NCBI GenBank assembly: GCA_018399355.1
Contig: JAGYOA010000003.1
Coordinates: 1 to 35,094 of the forward strand
Length of the DNA stretch: 35,094 bases
From: Candidatus Woesearchaeota archaeon
GTDB taxonomy: Archaea > Nanobdellota > Nanobdellia > Woesearchaeales > CG1-02-33-12
Reading direction: 5' to 3'
In this document: positions 22,947 through 31,448 of the stretch, in pieces
Layout: each line of letters starts with the position of its first letter
Position numbering within the stretch: the stretch's first letter is position 1
Program-made: the position numbers and the translations under genes
The notes under the pieces: model-generated
What the model was told of the DNA's origin: nothing
The model's database searches: none
Seen by the model: the letters and a program-made list of their open reading frames with translations, nothing else

Positions 22947-25900
22947 ATGGATGAAAATATTGCGGAAAAAAACACTGAAAAAAAACAGGAAAAAATAGTA
23001 AAAAGGCTTGTTTCAGAAGAGATGAAAGAGTCATACCTTTCATACTCTATGAGTGTTATAGTAGGCAGGGCCCTTCCTGATGCTAGAGATGGCCTGAAGC
23101 CAGTTCACAGAAGAGTTCTTTACACTATGTATGAGAATGGATTACTTCATAACAAGCCATTCAGAAAATCTGCAAATGTTGTTGGAAACTGCATGGCCAA
23201 ATACCATCCTCACGGAGATTCAGCTATTTACGATACTTTGGTCAGGATGGCCCAGGATTTTTCATTGAGATATCCTTTAGTTCAGGGTCACGGCAACTTT
23301 GGCTCAATTGATGGGGATTCTGCGGCTGCAATGAGATACTGTATTACAGGAGATTCATTAATATTGACAGATAAGGGGATGTTAGATATAAAAAATATTT
23401 CCAATAAAAAAGAAGCAAAAATTAATATGAAAATTTTATCTTTCAATAACAAAAAAAATACAGCTTCAAAATTTTTTAATTCTGGAAAACATGATATTAT
23501 TTCGTTGCAGACTAATTTAGGATATAAAATCAAGGGCTCATATAACCATCCAGTTATGTGCTGGGAAATAAAAAACAAAATTCCAGAAATACAATGGAAA
23601 CTTCTTGAAGATATTAAAGAAGGAGACATGGTTCTTTTGAATAGAAATTCATCCTTATTTGCAAAAGCAGATTTAAACTTAACCAAATTCAAGCCAAAAT
23701 TCAACAAGAAAACAAAGAGCATACAATTGCCTTCAAGGATGAACAAGGAATTGGCTTTTTTATTAGGGGCTCTAATTTCAGAAGGCTCTTTCCATCAAAA
23801 TAGAATATATTTTAGTAATTCAGATATGGAATTTTATAATTATGTGAAAAAAATAATTTATGACCAATTTAAAGGAGTTTTATTATATGAAAGAAAAATA
23901 ACTGGAAATTGTTTAGAGTTAAATATTTATCATAAAAATATTGTTGATTTTTTAAAAAACATAGGCTTTAAGGATGAAAAGTCAAACAAAAAAGAGATTC
24001 CATTTTCAGTATTGCAATCATCTAAAAAGGTTGTTTCAAGCTTTTTAAGGGGTTTATTTGAAGGGGATGGCTCAGTTATATACAAAACAGACAAAAGGCA
24101 CAATGGAAAAAGCATTGAGTTAACCTATAATTCAAAAAGCGAAGTTTTGATCAACCAATTAAAAATTTTATTGCTAAATTTTGGGATAGTTACAACACAT
24201 CCTTACAAAGACAAAAGAAACGGGTGTTATAAGCTAATAATTTCTGGTTATTATTCCATTAAAAAATTTAAGGATGAAATAAACTTTTTCTCAATAAGAA
24301 AAAAAGAAGCTGTTCTTAAAATTGATGAAATAAACTCAAAAAGGATGAGCAAAACAGATTATATTCCTTTTTTAAGCGCTTATCTAAGGAAAAAGTATAA
24401 ATCAACCTTTATAGCAAAAAATAATTTTGACAGATACTCTAATTTAGAAAAAAATTATAACAAATTAACAGCAATTATTGATGGAAAGGACAAGAAAATT
24501 ATTGATATGCTTATTAAACAAAAATACTTGTTTGATAAGGTAAATTTAACCAAAAAACTGGATAAAAAAGAAGAAGTGTTTTCAGTGAAGGTTAACAGCA
24601 ATTGCCATTCTTTTGTTTCTAATGGATTTATTAACCATAACACAGAAGCACGCCTTCCAAAAATCTCAGAAGAGATAATGGAAGATATTGAAAAAGATAC
24701 AGTTGATTTTAATCCAAATTTTGACGGCTCTGCAAATGAGCCATTAGTTCTTCCCTCAAAGGTTCCAAATCTTCTTTTAAACGGTTCATCAGGAATTGCA
24801 GTTGGAATGGCCACAAATATTCCTTCTCATAATCTTAATGAGGTTGCGGATGCAATAATAAAGGTTATTGACAATCCAGATACAAACATTGATGAGCTCA
24901 ATCAGATAATTAAAGGGCCAGACTTTCCTACAGGTGCTTTAATCTGCGGAAGAAACGGAATAAAAAGCGCTTACAGCACTGGAAGAGGAAAGGTAATAAT
25001 AAAATCAAAAGCAGAAATAACAGAAGAAAAAGGCAAAAAAAGAATCATTGTTTCTGAAATTCCATATATGGTCAATAAGGCTGTGCTCATGGAACAGATA
25101 GCTGATAATGTAAGAAACAAAGTAATAGAAGGAATATCTGATCTTAGGGATGAATCTGATAGAGAAGGAATTAGGATAGTTATTGAGTTAAGAAAGGATG
25201 CAAATTCTGAGGTAGTGCTTAACCAGCTTTACAAGCACACAAGGATGCAGGACTCTTTTGGGATAATAATGCTTGCCCTTGTTAAAAACCAGCCAAGGGT
25301 TCTTAATCTTAAAGAAATCATTCTCTGCCATATAAACCATAGAAGAGATGTAATAAGAAAGAAAATACAGTTTGAACTTAAAAAAGCAGAGGAAAGAGCA
25401 CACATTCTTGAAGGGCTTAGGATAGCTCTTGCCAATATAGACTCTGTTGTTGACATGATAAAAAAAGCAGAATCAACTGAAGATGCAAGACAGGTTTTAA
25501 TGAGTGCATTCAGCCTTACAAAAAAACAGGCAAATGCTGTTCTTGACATGAAACTCCAGAAATTAAGCTCCTTGGAACAGAAAAAGCTAAAGCAAGAGCT
25601 TGAGGAACTTATTAAGAAAATAGAGGAATACAAATCAATACTTGCATCAGAGCAAAAAATCCTTGATATAATAAAAAAAGAGCTTATTGAGCTCAAGCAA
25701 AAATATGGTGATGAGAGAAGAACACAGATTATTGATGGAGAGGAAGAAGATATAGATATAGAGGATTTAATAGAAGATGAAGAGGTTGTTATAACTGTAA
25801 CTCATGCAGGATACATAAAAAGGATCCCTTTAACTGAATACCGCGAACAAAGAAGAGGGGGGAAAGGAGTTATAGCAACAAGAACGAGAGAGGAAGATTT

Positions 25901-26699
25901 TGTTGAAAATATATTCATCTCATCTACACATTCATACCTTTTATTCTTTACAAACAAAGGAAATGTTCATTGGCTAAAAGCTTACAAGGTTCCTGAAGAA
26001 TCAAAACAGGCCAAAGGAAAAGCAATTGTAAACCTTCTTGAACTTAAGGATGAGTATGTAACCACTGTTATTCCAATAAAGGAATTCAATAAAGGTTATT
26101 ATCTGTTTATGGCTACAAAAAAAGGTTTTGTAAAGAAGACAGAACTTGACTTGTTTTCGAGACCAAGGGCAGGAGGAATAAGGGCATTAAGCCTGGATGA
26201 AAATGACGAACTGGTAAATGCAGTCCTTACAGATGGAACAAAGAACATTCTTCTTGCAACAAAAAATGGAATGGCTGTAAAATTTAAGGAAAACAATGTT
26301 AGGCCTGTTGGAAGGACAGCAAGAGGAGTTAGAGGAATAAGGCTAAAAAACAATGACGAGATAATAGGAATGATAATGGCCCATGATGCTTACACCCTTC
26401 TTACTGTTACAGAAAATGGATATGGAAAAAGAACAAAAATAGAAGATTACCGCCTTATAAACAGAGGTGGCTCAGGAGTTATAAACATTCAATGCAGTGA
26501 GAGAAATGGAAAAGTTATTGCAGTTATGTCTGTTGATGGTGAAGACGGAATAATCATAATTAGCAGAAAGGGAATTGTGATAAGGATGCTTTCAAGCGGA
26601 ATATCTGTTATTGGAAGGAATACCCAGGGAGTAAGATTAATGAGATTAAGCGATGATGATAAAGTAGTTTCAGCAGCAAAAGTAATCAATGGCGAATAA
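22947..26699 (+). CDS. gyrA: DNA gyrase subunit A interrupted by an intein
   Basis: This 1250-aa precursor gives 816 aa after splicing, a normal GyrA length. GyrA breaks and rejoins DNA in ATP-dependent negative supercoiling with GyrB. Seen here are YSMSVIVGRALPDARDGLKP, VVGNCMAKYHPHGDSAIYDT, GNFGSIDGDSAAAMRY with the catalytic tyrosine Y131, the coiled-coil tower (SSLEQKKLKQELEELIKKIE), and the GyrA box QRRGGKG at about residue 968, which marks gyrase rather than topoisomerase IV. Six-bladed beta-pinwheel repeats fill the C-terminus. The 434-aa insertion after Y131 is an intein, so the enzyme is inactive until spliced. gyrB is not in this window. Gyrase in archaea is generally of bacterial origin. 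Confidence 0.97.
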   Translation: MDENIAEKNTEKKQEKIVKRLVSEEMKESYLSYSMSVIVGRALPDARDGLKPVHRRVLYTMYENGLLHNKPFRKSANVVGNCMAKYHPHGDSAIYDTLVRMAQDFSLRYPLVQGHGNFGSIDGDSAAAMRYCITGDSLILTDKGMLDIKNISNKKEAKINMKILSFNNKKNTASKFFNSGKHDIISLQTNLGYKIKGSYNHPVMCWEIKNKIPEIQWKLLEDIKEGDMVLLNRNSSLFAKADLNLTKFKPKFNKKTKSIQLPSRMNKELAFLLGALISEGSFHQNRIYFSNSDMEFYNYVKKIIYDQFKGVLLYERKITGNCLELNIYHKNIVDFLKNIGFKDEKSNKKEIPFSVLQSSKKVVSSFLRGLFEGDGSVIYKTDKRHNGKSIELTYNSKSEVLINQLKILLLNFGIVTTHPYKDKRNGCYKLIISGYYSIKKFKDEINFFSIRKKEAVLKIDEINSKRMSKTDYIPFLSAYLRKKYKSTFIAKNNFDRYSNLEKNYNKLTAIIDGKDKKIIDMLIKQKYLFDKVNLTKKLDKKEEVFSVKVNSNCHSFVSNGFINHNTEARLPKISEEIMEDIEKDTVDFNPNFDGSANEPLVLPSKVPNLLLNGSSGIAVGMATNIPSHNLNEVADAIIKVIDNPDTNIDELNQIIKGPDFPTGALICGRNGIKSAYSTGRGKVIIKSKAEITEEKGKKRIIVSEIPYMVNKAVLMEQIADNVRNKVIEGISDLRDESDREGIRIVIELRKDANSEVVLNQLYKHTRMQDSFGIIMLALVKNQPRVLNLKEIILCHINHRRDVIRKKIQFELKKAEERAHILEGLRIALANIDSVVDMIKKAESTEDARQVLMSAFSLTKKQANAVLDMKLQKLSSLEQKKLKQELEELIKKIEEYKSILASEQKILDIIKKELIELKQKYGDERRTQIIDGEEEDIDIEDLIEDEEVVITVTHAGYIKRIPLTEYREQRRGGKGVIATRTREEDFVENIFISSTHSYLLFFTNKGNVHWLKAYKVPEESKQAKGKAIVNLLELKDEYVTTVIPIKEFNKGYYLFMATKKGFVKKTELDLFSRPRAGGIRALSLDENDELVNAVLTDGTKNILLATKNGMAVKFKENNVRPVGRTARGVRGIRLKNNDEIIGMIMAHDAYTLLTVTENGYGKRTKIEDYRLINRGGSGVINIQCSERNGKVIAVMSVDGEDGIIIISRKGIVIRMLSSGISVIGRNTQGVRLMRLSDDDKVVSAAKVINGE
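23340..24641 (+). mobile_element. GyrA intein with LAGLIDADG homing endonuclease
   Basis: The 434-aa in-frame insertion runs from CITGDSLILTDKGMLDIKN (nucleophile Cys1, block A) to FVSNGFINHN followed by host Thr (block G His-Asn and +1 Thr). Block B has YNHPV. Two dodecapeptide motifs of a LAGLIDADG endonuclease are visible: AFLLGALISEGS and FLRGLFEGDGS, so the intein keeps a homing domain. Insertion between MRY and TEARL is the same site as the GyrA inteins of mycobacteria (Mxe GyrA also starts CITGDA). The insertion is visibly richer in A and Lys/Asn codons than flanking gyrA. All splicing residues I can check are intact. Confidence 0.95.
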
Positions 26700-26871
26700 T
26701 TCTTTATGCACAGAAATGTTTGATAAAACCCTTATTTTGTTATTATAGGAATCATTTCTGGCATCCTAAAAATCCATAATGGATTTTTATGATATATTTT
26801 GATTAATAACAATCTTTTTAAATGATATATGTTTCTAAAATTTGGGGTTGATTTATTAAAAGAGGTATATT
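26700..26871 (+). promoter_or_regulatory. gyrA-thyA intergenic region with inverted repeats and TATA box
   Basis: This 172-bp spacer contains CAGAAATG (26711-26718) paired with CATTTCTG (26753-26760) and a tighter hairpin AAAAATCC-ATAAT-GGATTTTT (26768-26788) that could end gyrA transcription or serve as an operator. A TATA box (CTTTTTAAATGATATA, about 26813-26828) follows, and an AGAGGTAT Shine-Dalgarno lies just before the thyA ATG, so thyA has a leader of roughly 25-30 nt. Confidence 0.45.
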
Positions 26872-27738
26872 ATGAAAGCTTATCTTGATATAATTAAGAG
26901 TATTATTGATAAAGGAGTTCTTAAGAAAAATCGTACAGGGGTTGACACCATTGCAGTTGCAGGGGTTATGTTTGAGCATGATATGAAAGATGGTTTTCCT
27001 CTTTTAACAACAAAAAGTGTTCCTTTAAGGTTAGTTGCTTCTGAGCTTGAGTTCTTCATAAAAGGAATAACAGATAAAAGATGGCTTCAGGAAAGAAACA
27101 ATCATATCTGGGATGAGTGGTGCACTCAAAAAAAAGTGCCTTACAACCATGATGAGGAAACAAAGAAAAAAATGTCTGAAGAGCGCGACCTTGGGCCGAT
27201 ATACGGATGGCAGTGGCGAAATTTTGGTGCAAAGTACGATTCTTTTGATAAAGAGCCAGTTGGAAATGGAATAGACCAATTAAAAAATCTTGTTGAAACA
27301 TTGAAAAAAAATCCAAACGATAGAAGAATGATTGTTTCAGCTTGGAATCCTGTTGATTTAAAGGATATGGCTTTGCCGCCATGCCATTACTGTTTCCAGG
27401 TTACTGTTATTGACGGCAAGTTAAATCTTTTATGGAACCAGCGCTCTGTTGATGTTGCCTTAGGATTGCCATTTAATATAGCGAGTTATGGTTTGTTATT
27501 GCACTTGCTTGCAAAAGAAACAGGGCTTAAGGAAGGAAAATTAGTTGGTTTTTTAGGAGATACTCATATTTATGTAAACCATTTAGATGGTTTGAAAGAG
27601 CAGATTGAAAGAAAGCCACTTCAACTCCCAAAGATAAAAACAGAAAAATTTACATCAATATTTGAATGGAAATATGAGGATTCAATTGTTGAGGATTACA
27701 ATCATCACCCAAGAATAAAATTTGAGGTTGCTGTATGA
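26872..27738 (+). CDS. thyA: Thymidylate synthase (ThyA)
   Basis: ThyA converts dUMP and methylene-tetrahydrofolate to dTMP and dihydrofolate. The 288-aa protein shows the dUMP phosphate arginine in KKNRTGVDT, FPLLTTKSVPLR, DLGPIYGWQWRNFGA, DRRMIVSAWNP, the catalytic cysteine in LPPCHYCFQ, and WNQRSVDVALGLPFNIASY. It ends with the usual [15 protein letters not shown]. It is slightly longer than E. coli ThyA because of a charged insertion around residues 82-105. A Shine-Dalgarno precedes the ATG, and the final ATGA overlaps folA. This is ThyA, not flavin-dependent ThyX, so a dihydrofolate reductase is needed and is encoded next. Confidence 0.97.
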   Translation: MKAYLDIIKSIIDKGVLKKNRTGVDTIAVAGVMFEHDMKDGFPLLTTKSVPLRLVASELEFFIKGITDKRWLQERNNHIWDEWCTQKKVPYNHDEETKKKMSEERDLGPIYGWQWRNFGAKYDSFDKEPVGNGIDQLKNLVETLKKNPNDRRMIVSAWNPVDLKDMALPPCHYCFQVTVIDGKLNLLWNQRSVDVALGLPFNIASYGLLLHLLAKETGLKEGKLVGFLGDTHIYVNHLDGLKEQIERKPLQLPKIKTEKFTSIFEWKYEDSIVEDYNHHPRIKFEVAV

Positions 27739-28229
27739 AAGATATTATAATAATTGCTGCTGTTGCTGAGAACAATGTTATTGGAAAAGATGGAAAAATC
27801 CCCTGGCATATAAAGGAGGATTTCCAACATTTCAAAAAACTTACAATGGGATGTCCATGCATTATGGGAGACAAAACATATGAGTCACTTCCAATAAATC
27901 CATTACCTGGAAGAGAAAATATCATACTAACCTTTAATAAAGATTATCATCCAGAAGGAACAGTTGTAAAATACTCATTTGAGGAAGCATTAGAGCATTG
28001 CAAAAACAGTGAAAAAATCTTCATAATAGGAGGAGCAAGCATATACAAACAGGGATTGAAGTTTGCAAACAGAATGGAGCTAACAAGAATACATAAAAGC
28101 TATGATGGAGATACTTACTTTCCTGAGTTTGATGAAAATGAATGGATTATTGAGAAAAAGAAAGACCATGGAAAATATTCGTTCATAAGCTATGTTAAAA
28201 AAGGAGGTAATGAAGATGATAAATCTTGA
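27735..28229 (+). CDS. folA: Dihydrofolate reductase
   Basis: DHFR reduces the dihydrofolate left by ThyA to tetrahydrofolate with NADPH. The 164-aa protein has [20 protein letters not shown] with the Trp-His-Ile loop and the catalytic acidic residue in KEDFQHFKK, then [22 protein letters not shown], and [14 protein letters not shown] for NADPH binding. It ends with [14 protein letters not shown]. The ATG overlaps thyA by four bases. The glyA Shine-Dalgarno and start lie inside its last codons, so the three genes are translationally linked. Confidence 0.96.
   Translation: MKDIIIIAAVAENNVIGKDGKIPWHIKEDFQHFKKLTMGCPCIMGDKTYESLPINPLPGRENIILTFNKDYHPEGTVVKYSFEEALEHCKNSEKIFIIGGASIYKQGLKFANRMELTRIHKSYDGDTYFPEFDENEWIIEKKKDHGKYSFISYVKKGGNEDDKS
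28203..28208 (+). promoter_or_regulatory. Shine-Dalgarno GGAGGT fixing the glyA start
   Basis: GGAGGT sits seven bases before the ATG at 28216, the best spacing. Earlier ATGs at 28192 and 28210 are upstream of, or touching, the site and are unlikely to be used. Confidence 0.7.
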
Positions 28230-29517
28230 TGAGCTTAATAAGTCAGACCATTTAGTTGCAGATGCAGTTAAAATGGAGCTTAACAGGCAGCGCAATTCTG
28301 TTGAATTAATCGCGTCTGAAAACTTTGTTAGCATCCCTGTACTGCAGGCAATGGGAACTTGGCTAACAAACAAATATTCTGAAGGATATCCACACAAAAG
28401 ATACTACGGCGGAAATAAGTTTATTGACATGAGCGAGGACTTGGCAATAGAAAGGGCTAAATTATTATTTGATGCAGAGCACGCAAATGTGCAGCCGCAT
28501 GCAGGAAGCCAGGCCAACATGGAAGTTTATTTTGCACTGCTCAACCTTAAAGATAAAATTTTAGGAATGGACTTATCACACGGCGGCCACCTAACTCATG
28601 GAAGCCCTGTAAATTTCTCAGGAAAGTTTTATGATTTTGTTTCATACGGAATTTCAAAAGAAACAGAAAGAATTGATATGGATGAGGTAAGAAAAATTGC
28701 ATTAAAGGAAAAACCAAAACTGATTTTAGCAGGCTACAGCGCTTATCCAAGGAATATTGATTTCAAGGAATTCAGGGAGATTGCAGATGAGGTTGATGCT
28801 TATTTAATGGCAGATGTTGCTCATTTTGCAGGAATTATTGCTGCAAGAAAGCACATGATGCCCTTTCCTTATTGTGATGTTGTAACAACAACAACACATA
28901 AAACATTAAGGGGACCAAGGGGAGCGATGATACTCTCTATGCAGGAAGACCGCTTAAAGGAAAAATATCATCCTGATTCAAAGAAAAATCTTGCGAGAAT
29001 GATTGATTCTGCTGTCTTTCCAGGAATGCAGGGCGGCCCATTAGATCATGTGATAGCTGCAAAGGCAGTTGCTTTCGGAGAAGCTTTAAAACCCGACTTT
29101 AAGGATTATATAGAGCAAGTATTGAAAAACGCAAAAGCACTCGCAAGTGATTTAATGTATCATGGATTTAAGCTAATAAGCGACGGCACAGACAATCACC
29201 TTATGCTTATTGATTTAAGCAATAAAGATGTTACAGGAAAACAGGCAGAAGCTGCTTTAGATGAGGCAGGAATAACATGCAATAAAAACATGGTTCCATT
29301 TGATGAGAGAAGCCCATTTGACCCAAGCGGAATAAGGATTGGAACTCCTGCAATAACCACCAGGGGATTTAATGAAAATGACATGAAAGTAATTGCAGAC
29401 TCAATGAACAAAATAATTGAGAACATAAATAATAAAGAAATAATTGAAAAGGTAAGGCAGGATATTGTTGAGATTTGCAATGAGCATCCTCTTTATCCTG
29501 AAATAAATCTTGATTAA
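28216..29517 (+). CDS. glyA: Serine hydroxymethyltransferase
   Basis: SHMT transfers the serine hydroxymethyl carbon to tetrahydrofolate, giving glycine and the methylene-tetrahydrofolate used by ThyA. I start it at 28216 (433 aa, [12 protein letters not shown]) because of the GGAGGT site. Signatures are [47 protein letters not shown], the PLP-aspartate region [14 protein letters not shown], the PLP lysine in [19 protein letters not shown], and [10 protein letters not shown]. It overlaps folA by 14 nt and tmk begins 1 nt after its stop. With thyA and folA it closes the thymidylate cycle. It is the short, bacterial-type enzyme. Confidence 0.97.
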   Translation: MINLDELNKSDHLVADAVKMELNRQRNSVELIASENFVSIPVLQAMGTWLTNKYSEGYPHKRYYGGNKFIDMSEDLAIERAKLLFDAEHANVQPHAGSQANMEVYFALLNLKDKILGMDLSHGGHLTHGSPVNFSGKFYDFVSYGISKETERIDMDEVRKIALKEKPKLILAGYSAYPRNIDFKEFREIADEVDAYLMADVAHFAGIIAARKHMMPFPYCDVVTTTTHKTLRGPRGAMILSMQEDRLKEKYHPDSKKNLARMIDSAVFPGMQGGPLDHVIAAKAVAFGEALKPDFKDYIEQVLKNAKALASDLMYHGFKLISDGTDNHLMLIDLSNKDVTGKQAEAALDEAGITCNKNMVPFDERSPFDPSGIRIGTPAITTRGFNENDMKVIADSMNKIIENINNKEIIEKVRQDIVEICNEHPLYPEINLD

Positions 29518-29518
29518 T

Positions 29519-30205
29519 ATGAAGGGAAAACTTATTGTTATAGCAGGAACAGACGGAAGCGGAAAAGCAACGCAGGTTAAGTTTCTTGAAGAGAAACTAA
29601 TAAGAAAAGGTTATGATGTTAAAGTAACTGATTTTCCACAGTACGGCCAGAAAAGTGCTGCGCTAGTTGAAGAATACCTTAATGGAAAGTACGGCTCTCC
29701 TGAAGATGTTGGACCTTACAGGGCATCTATATTTTATGCATGCGACAGGTATGCTGCATCATTTAAAATGAAGGAATGGCTTGATGAGGGCAATATAATC
29801 ATTTCAAACAGGTATGTTTCCGCAAACATAGGTCATCAGGGAGGAAAAATAAATGATATCAATGAAAGAAACAAATACCTTGACTGGCTTTTTGACCTTG
29901 AGTTTAATATTTTTGGGATTCCGAGGCCAGACAAAAACATACTTCTTTATGTTCCACCTGAAGTAAGCCAAATGCTTGTTGACCAAAAAGACTTAAGAGA
30001 ATACATAGAGAACGGAAAAAAAAGAGACATACATGAGGAAAACTTAAATCATCTTAAGAATGCTGCTGATGCTTATCTTTATGCTGCTGAAAAATACAAC
30101 TGGGATAAGATTGAATGTGCGCCTAATGGAAAACTCAAAACAAAAGAAGAGATTTCAGAAGAAATTTGGGAAAAGGTAATTGATCTGATTAAAACTGATT
30201 CTTAG
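29519..30205 (+). CDS. tmk: Thymidylate kinase
   Basis: Tmk phosphorylates dTMP to dTDP. I use the ATG at 29519 (228 aa) rather than the track's TTG at 29510, since the protein then starts MKGKLIVIAGTDGSGKATQ. The P-loop is GTDGSGKAT. Other features are the dTMP-binding VTDFPQYGQKSAALVEEYL, GPYRASIFYACDRYAA (the DR motif), and IISNRYVSANIGHQGGK. The lid region differs from E. coli Tmk and the overall layout resembles the longer thymidylate-kinase-like proteins of archaea and Candidate Phyla Radiation bacteria (recalled, not checked). It directly follows glyA (1-nt gap) and completes dTDP formation from dUMP within the run. Confidence 0.92.
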   Translation: MKGKLIVIAGTDGSGKATQVKFLEEKLIRKGYDVKVTDFPQYGQKSAALVEEYLNGKYGSPEDVGPYRASIFYACDRYAASFKMKEWLDEGNIIISNRYVSANIGHQGGKINDINERNKYLDWLFDLEFNIFGIPRPDKNILLYVPPEVSQMLVDQKDLREYIENGKKRDIHEENLNHLKNAADAYLYAAEKYNWDKIECAPNGKLKTKEEISEEIWEKVIDLIKTDS

Positions 30206-30209
30206 ATAG

Positions 30210-30220
30210 ATTTATAAATT
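30210..30220 (+). promoter_or_regulatory. TATA box of folC
   Basis: ATTTATAAATT is centred about 26 nt before the ATG at 30241, with no Shine-Dalgarno in between. This predicts a leaderless folC transcript separate from thyA-tmk. Confidence 0.5.
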
Positions 30221-30240
30221 TCTTTATTAAGCCAGATAAG

Positions 30241-31434
30241 ATGAAGCTTACAGACATTGATATAAACTCTATTGAAAAAGTCTTATTGGTTGAGAGAAAG
30301 GCAAAGACATTTGGTCTTGAGGGAATAAAAAAATTTCTAAGCTTGATTGGAAATCCTGAAAAAAAATTAAAGATAATCCATGTTGCAGGAACAAACGGAA
30401 AAGGTTCTGTGTGCGCAATGATATCATCTGTTTTAAATGAAGCTGATTTTAACGCAGGTATGTTTACTTCTCCTCATTTAATAAAAGTCAATGAAAGGAT
30501 AAGGATTAATGATGAGCTTATAAGTGATGAGAATTTCAGAAGAATAGCTGATTTTGTTTACGAAAAAGAGAAGGAGAATAACATTAGCTTAACTTTTTTT
30601 GAAACATTGACAGTTATGGCCTTTATTTACTTTAATGAAAAGAAAGTTGATTATGCTATTATGGAAACAGGAATGGGCGGCCGCTTGGACGCAACAAATG
30701 TTTCACAGCCAATAATTTCTGTTATAACAAATATTGGTTTAGAGCATAAAGATGTTTTGGGCAATACAATAAAAGAGATTGCAAATGAAAAGGCGGGAAT
30801 CATAAAGTCAAATACAACAATTGTTACAAGCGCAAAAGGAAAAGCGCTTTCTGTTATTGAGAATATTGCTGAGAAGCATAACTCAAAACTTGTTGTTGCA
30901 AAAAAACTTAACAATATTGAGTTAAGATTAAAAGGAGAGTATCAAAAAGAGAATGCCTCAACTTCATATGCAGCTTTAAAGGAGATTGGTTTAAAAGAAG
31001 ATGTAATATTAAACGGGTTGAAGAAGGCTTACTGGCCGGGCCGTTTCGAGTTCATAGGTGGAAATATCTTACTTGATTGCGCCCACAATCCAGACGGAAT
31101 AAATGCTCTTGTAAATTCTATAAAAAGGCTTGAGTACCATAATCTTATAGTTGTTATTGGAGTTATGAAAGATAAGGATATTAGTTCAATTGAAAAAAAG
31201 CTTGAAAAACTTAATCCTTTTGTTATTGCAACAAAGGCCTCTGTATCAAGGTCAAAAGAGCCAGAGGAAATTGCAAAATATTTTGAAAATGCAGTGGTTA
31301 TACCTAACTTAAAAGATGCAATAAACCACTCTATTGAAAAAGCTGAAAAAAATGATCTTGTGTTAATAACAGGCTCAATCTTTGTTGTTGGAGAGGCATA
31401 TCCTTTTCTTACTAAACATTTAAATAAACTGTAA
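30241..31434 (+). CDS. folC: Folylpolyglutamate synthase / dihydrofolate synthase family
   Basis: FolC is a Mur-ligase-like enzyme that adds glutamate to (dihydro)folate, retaining it in the cell and improving its use by ThyA and SHMT. The 397-aa protein shows IIHVAGTNGKGSVCAMISSV with the P-loop, FTSPHLIKVNERIRIN, TFFETLTVMAFIYF, YAIMETGMGGRLDATN, TNIGLEHKDVLGNTIKEIA and EKAGIIK with the carbamylated-lysine region. WPGRFEFI, LLDCAHNPDGI, and a C-terminal ITGSIFVVGEAYPFL also match. Whether it also makes dihydrofolate from dihydropteroate cannot be told; no other folate-synthesis gene is here. A salvage role for imported folates is possible. Confidence 0.95.
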   Translation: MKLTDIDINSIEKVLLVERKAKTFGLEGIKKFLSLIGNPEKKLKIIHVAGTNGKGSVCAMISSVLNEADFNAGMFTSPHLIKVNERIRINDELISDENFRRIADFVYEKEKENNISLTFFETLTVMAFIYFNEKKVDYAIMETGMGGRLDATNVSQPIISVITNIGLEHKDVLGNTIKEIANEKAGIIKSNTTIVTSAKGKALSVIENIAEKHNSKLVVAKKLNNIELRLKGEYQKENASTSYAALKEIGLKEDVILNGLKKAYWPGRFEFIGGNILLDCAHNPDGINALVNSIKRLEYHNLIVVIGVMKDKDISSIEKKLEKLNPFVIATKASVSRSKEPEEIAKYFENAVVIPNLKDAINHSIEKAEKNDLVLITGSIFVVGEAYPFLTKHLNKL

Positions 31435-31448
31435 TTTTACTTTTTTCT

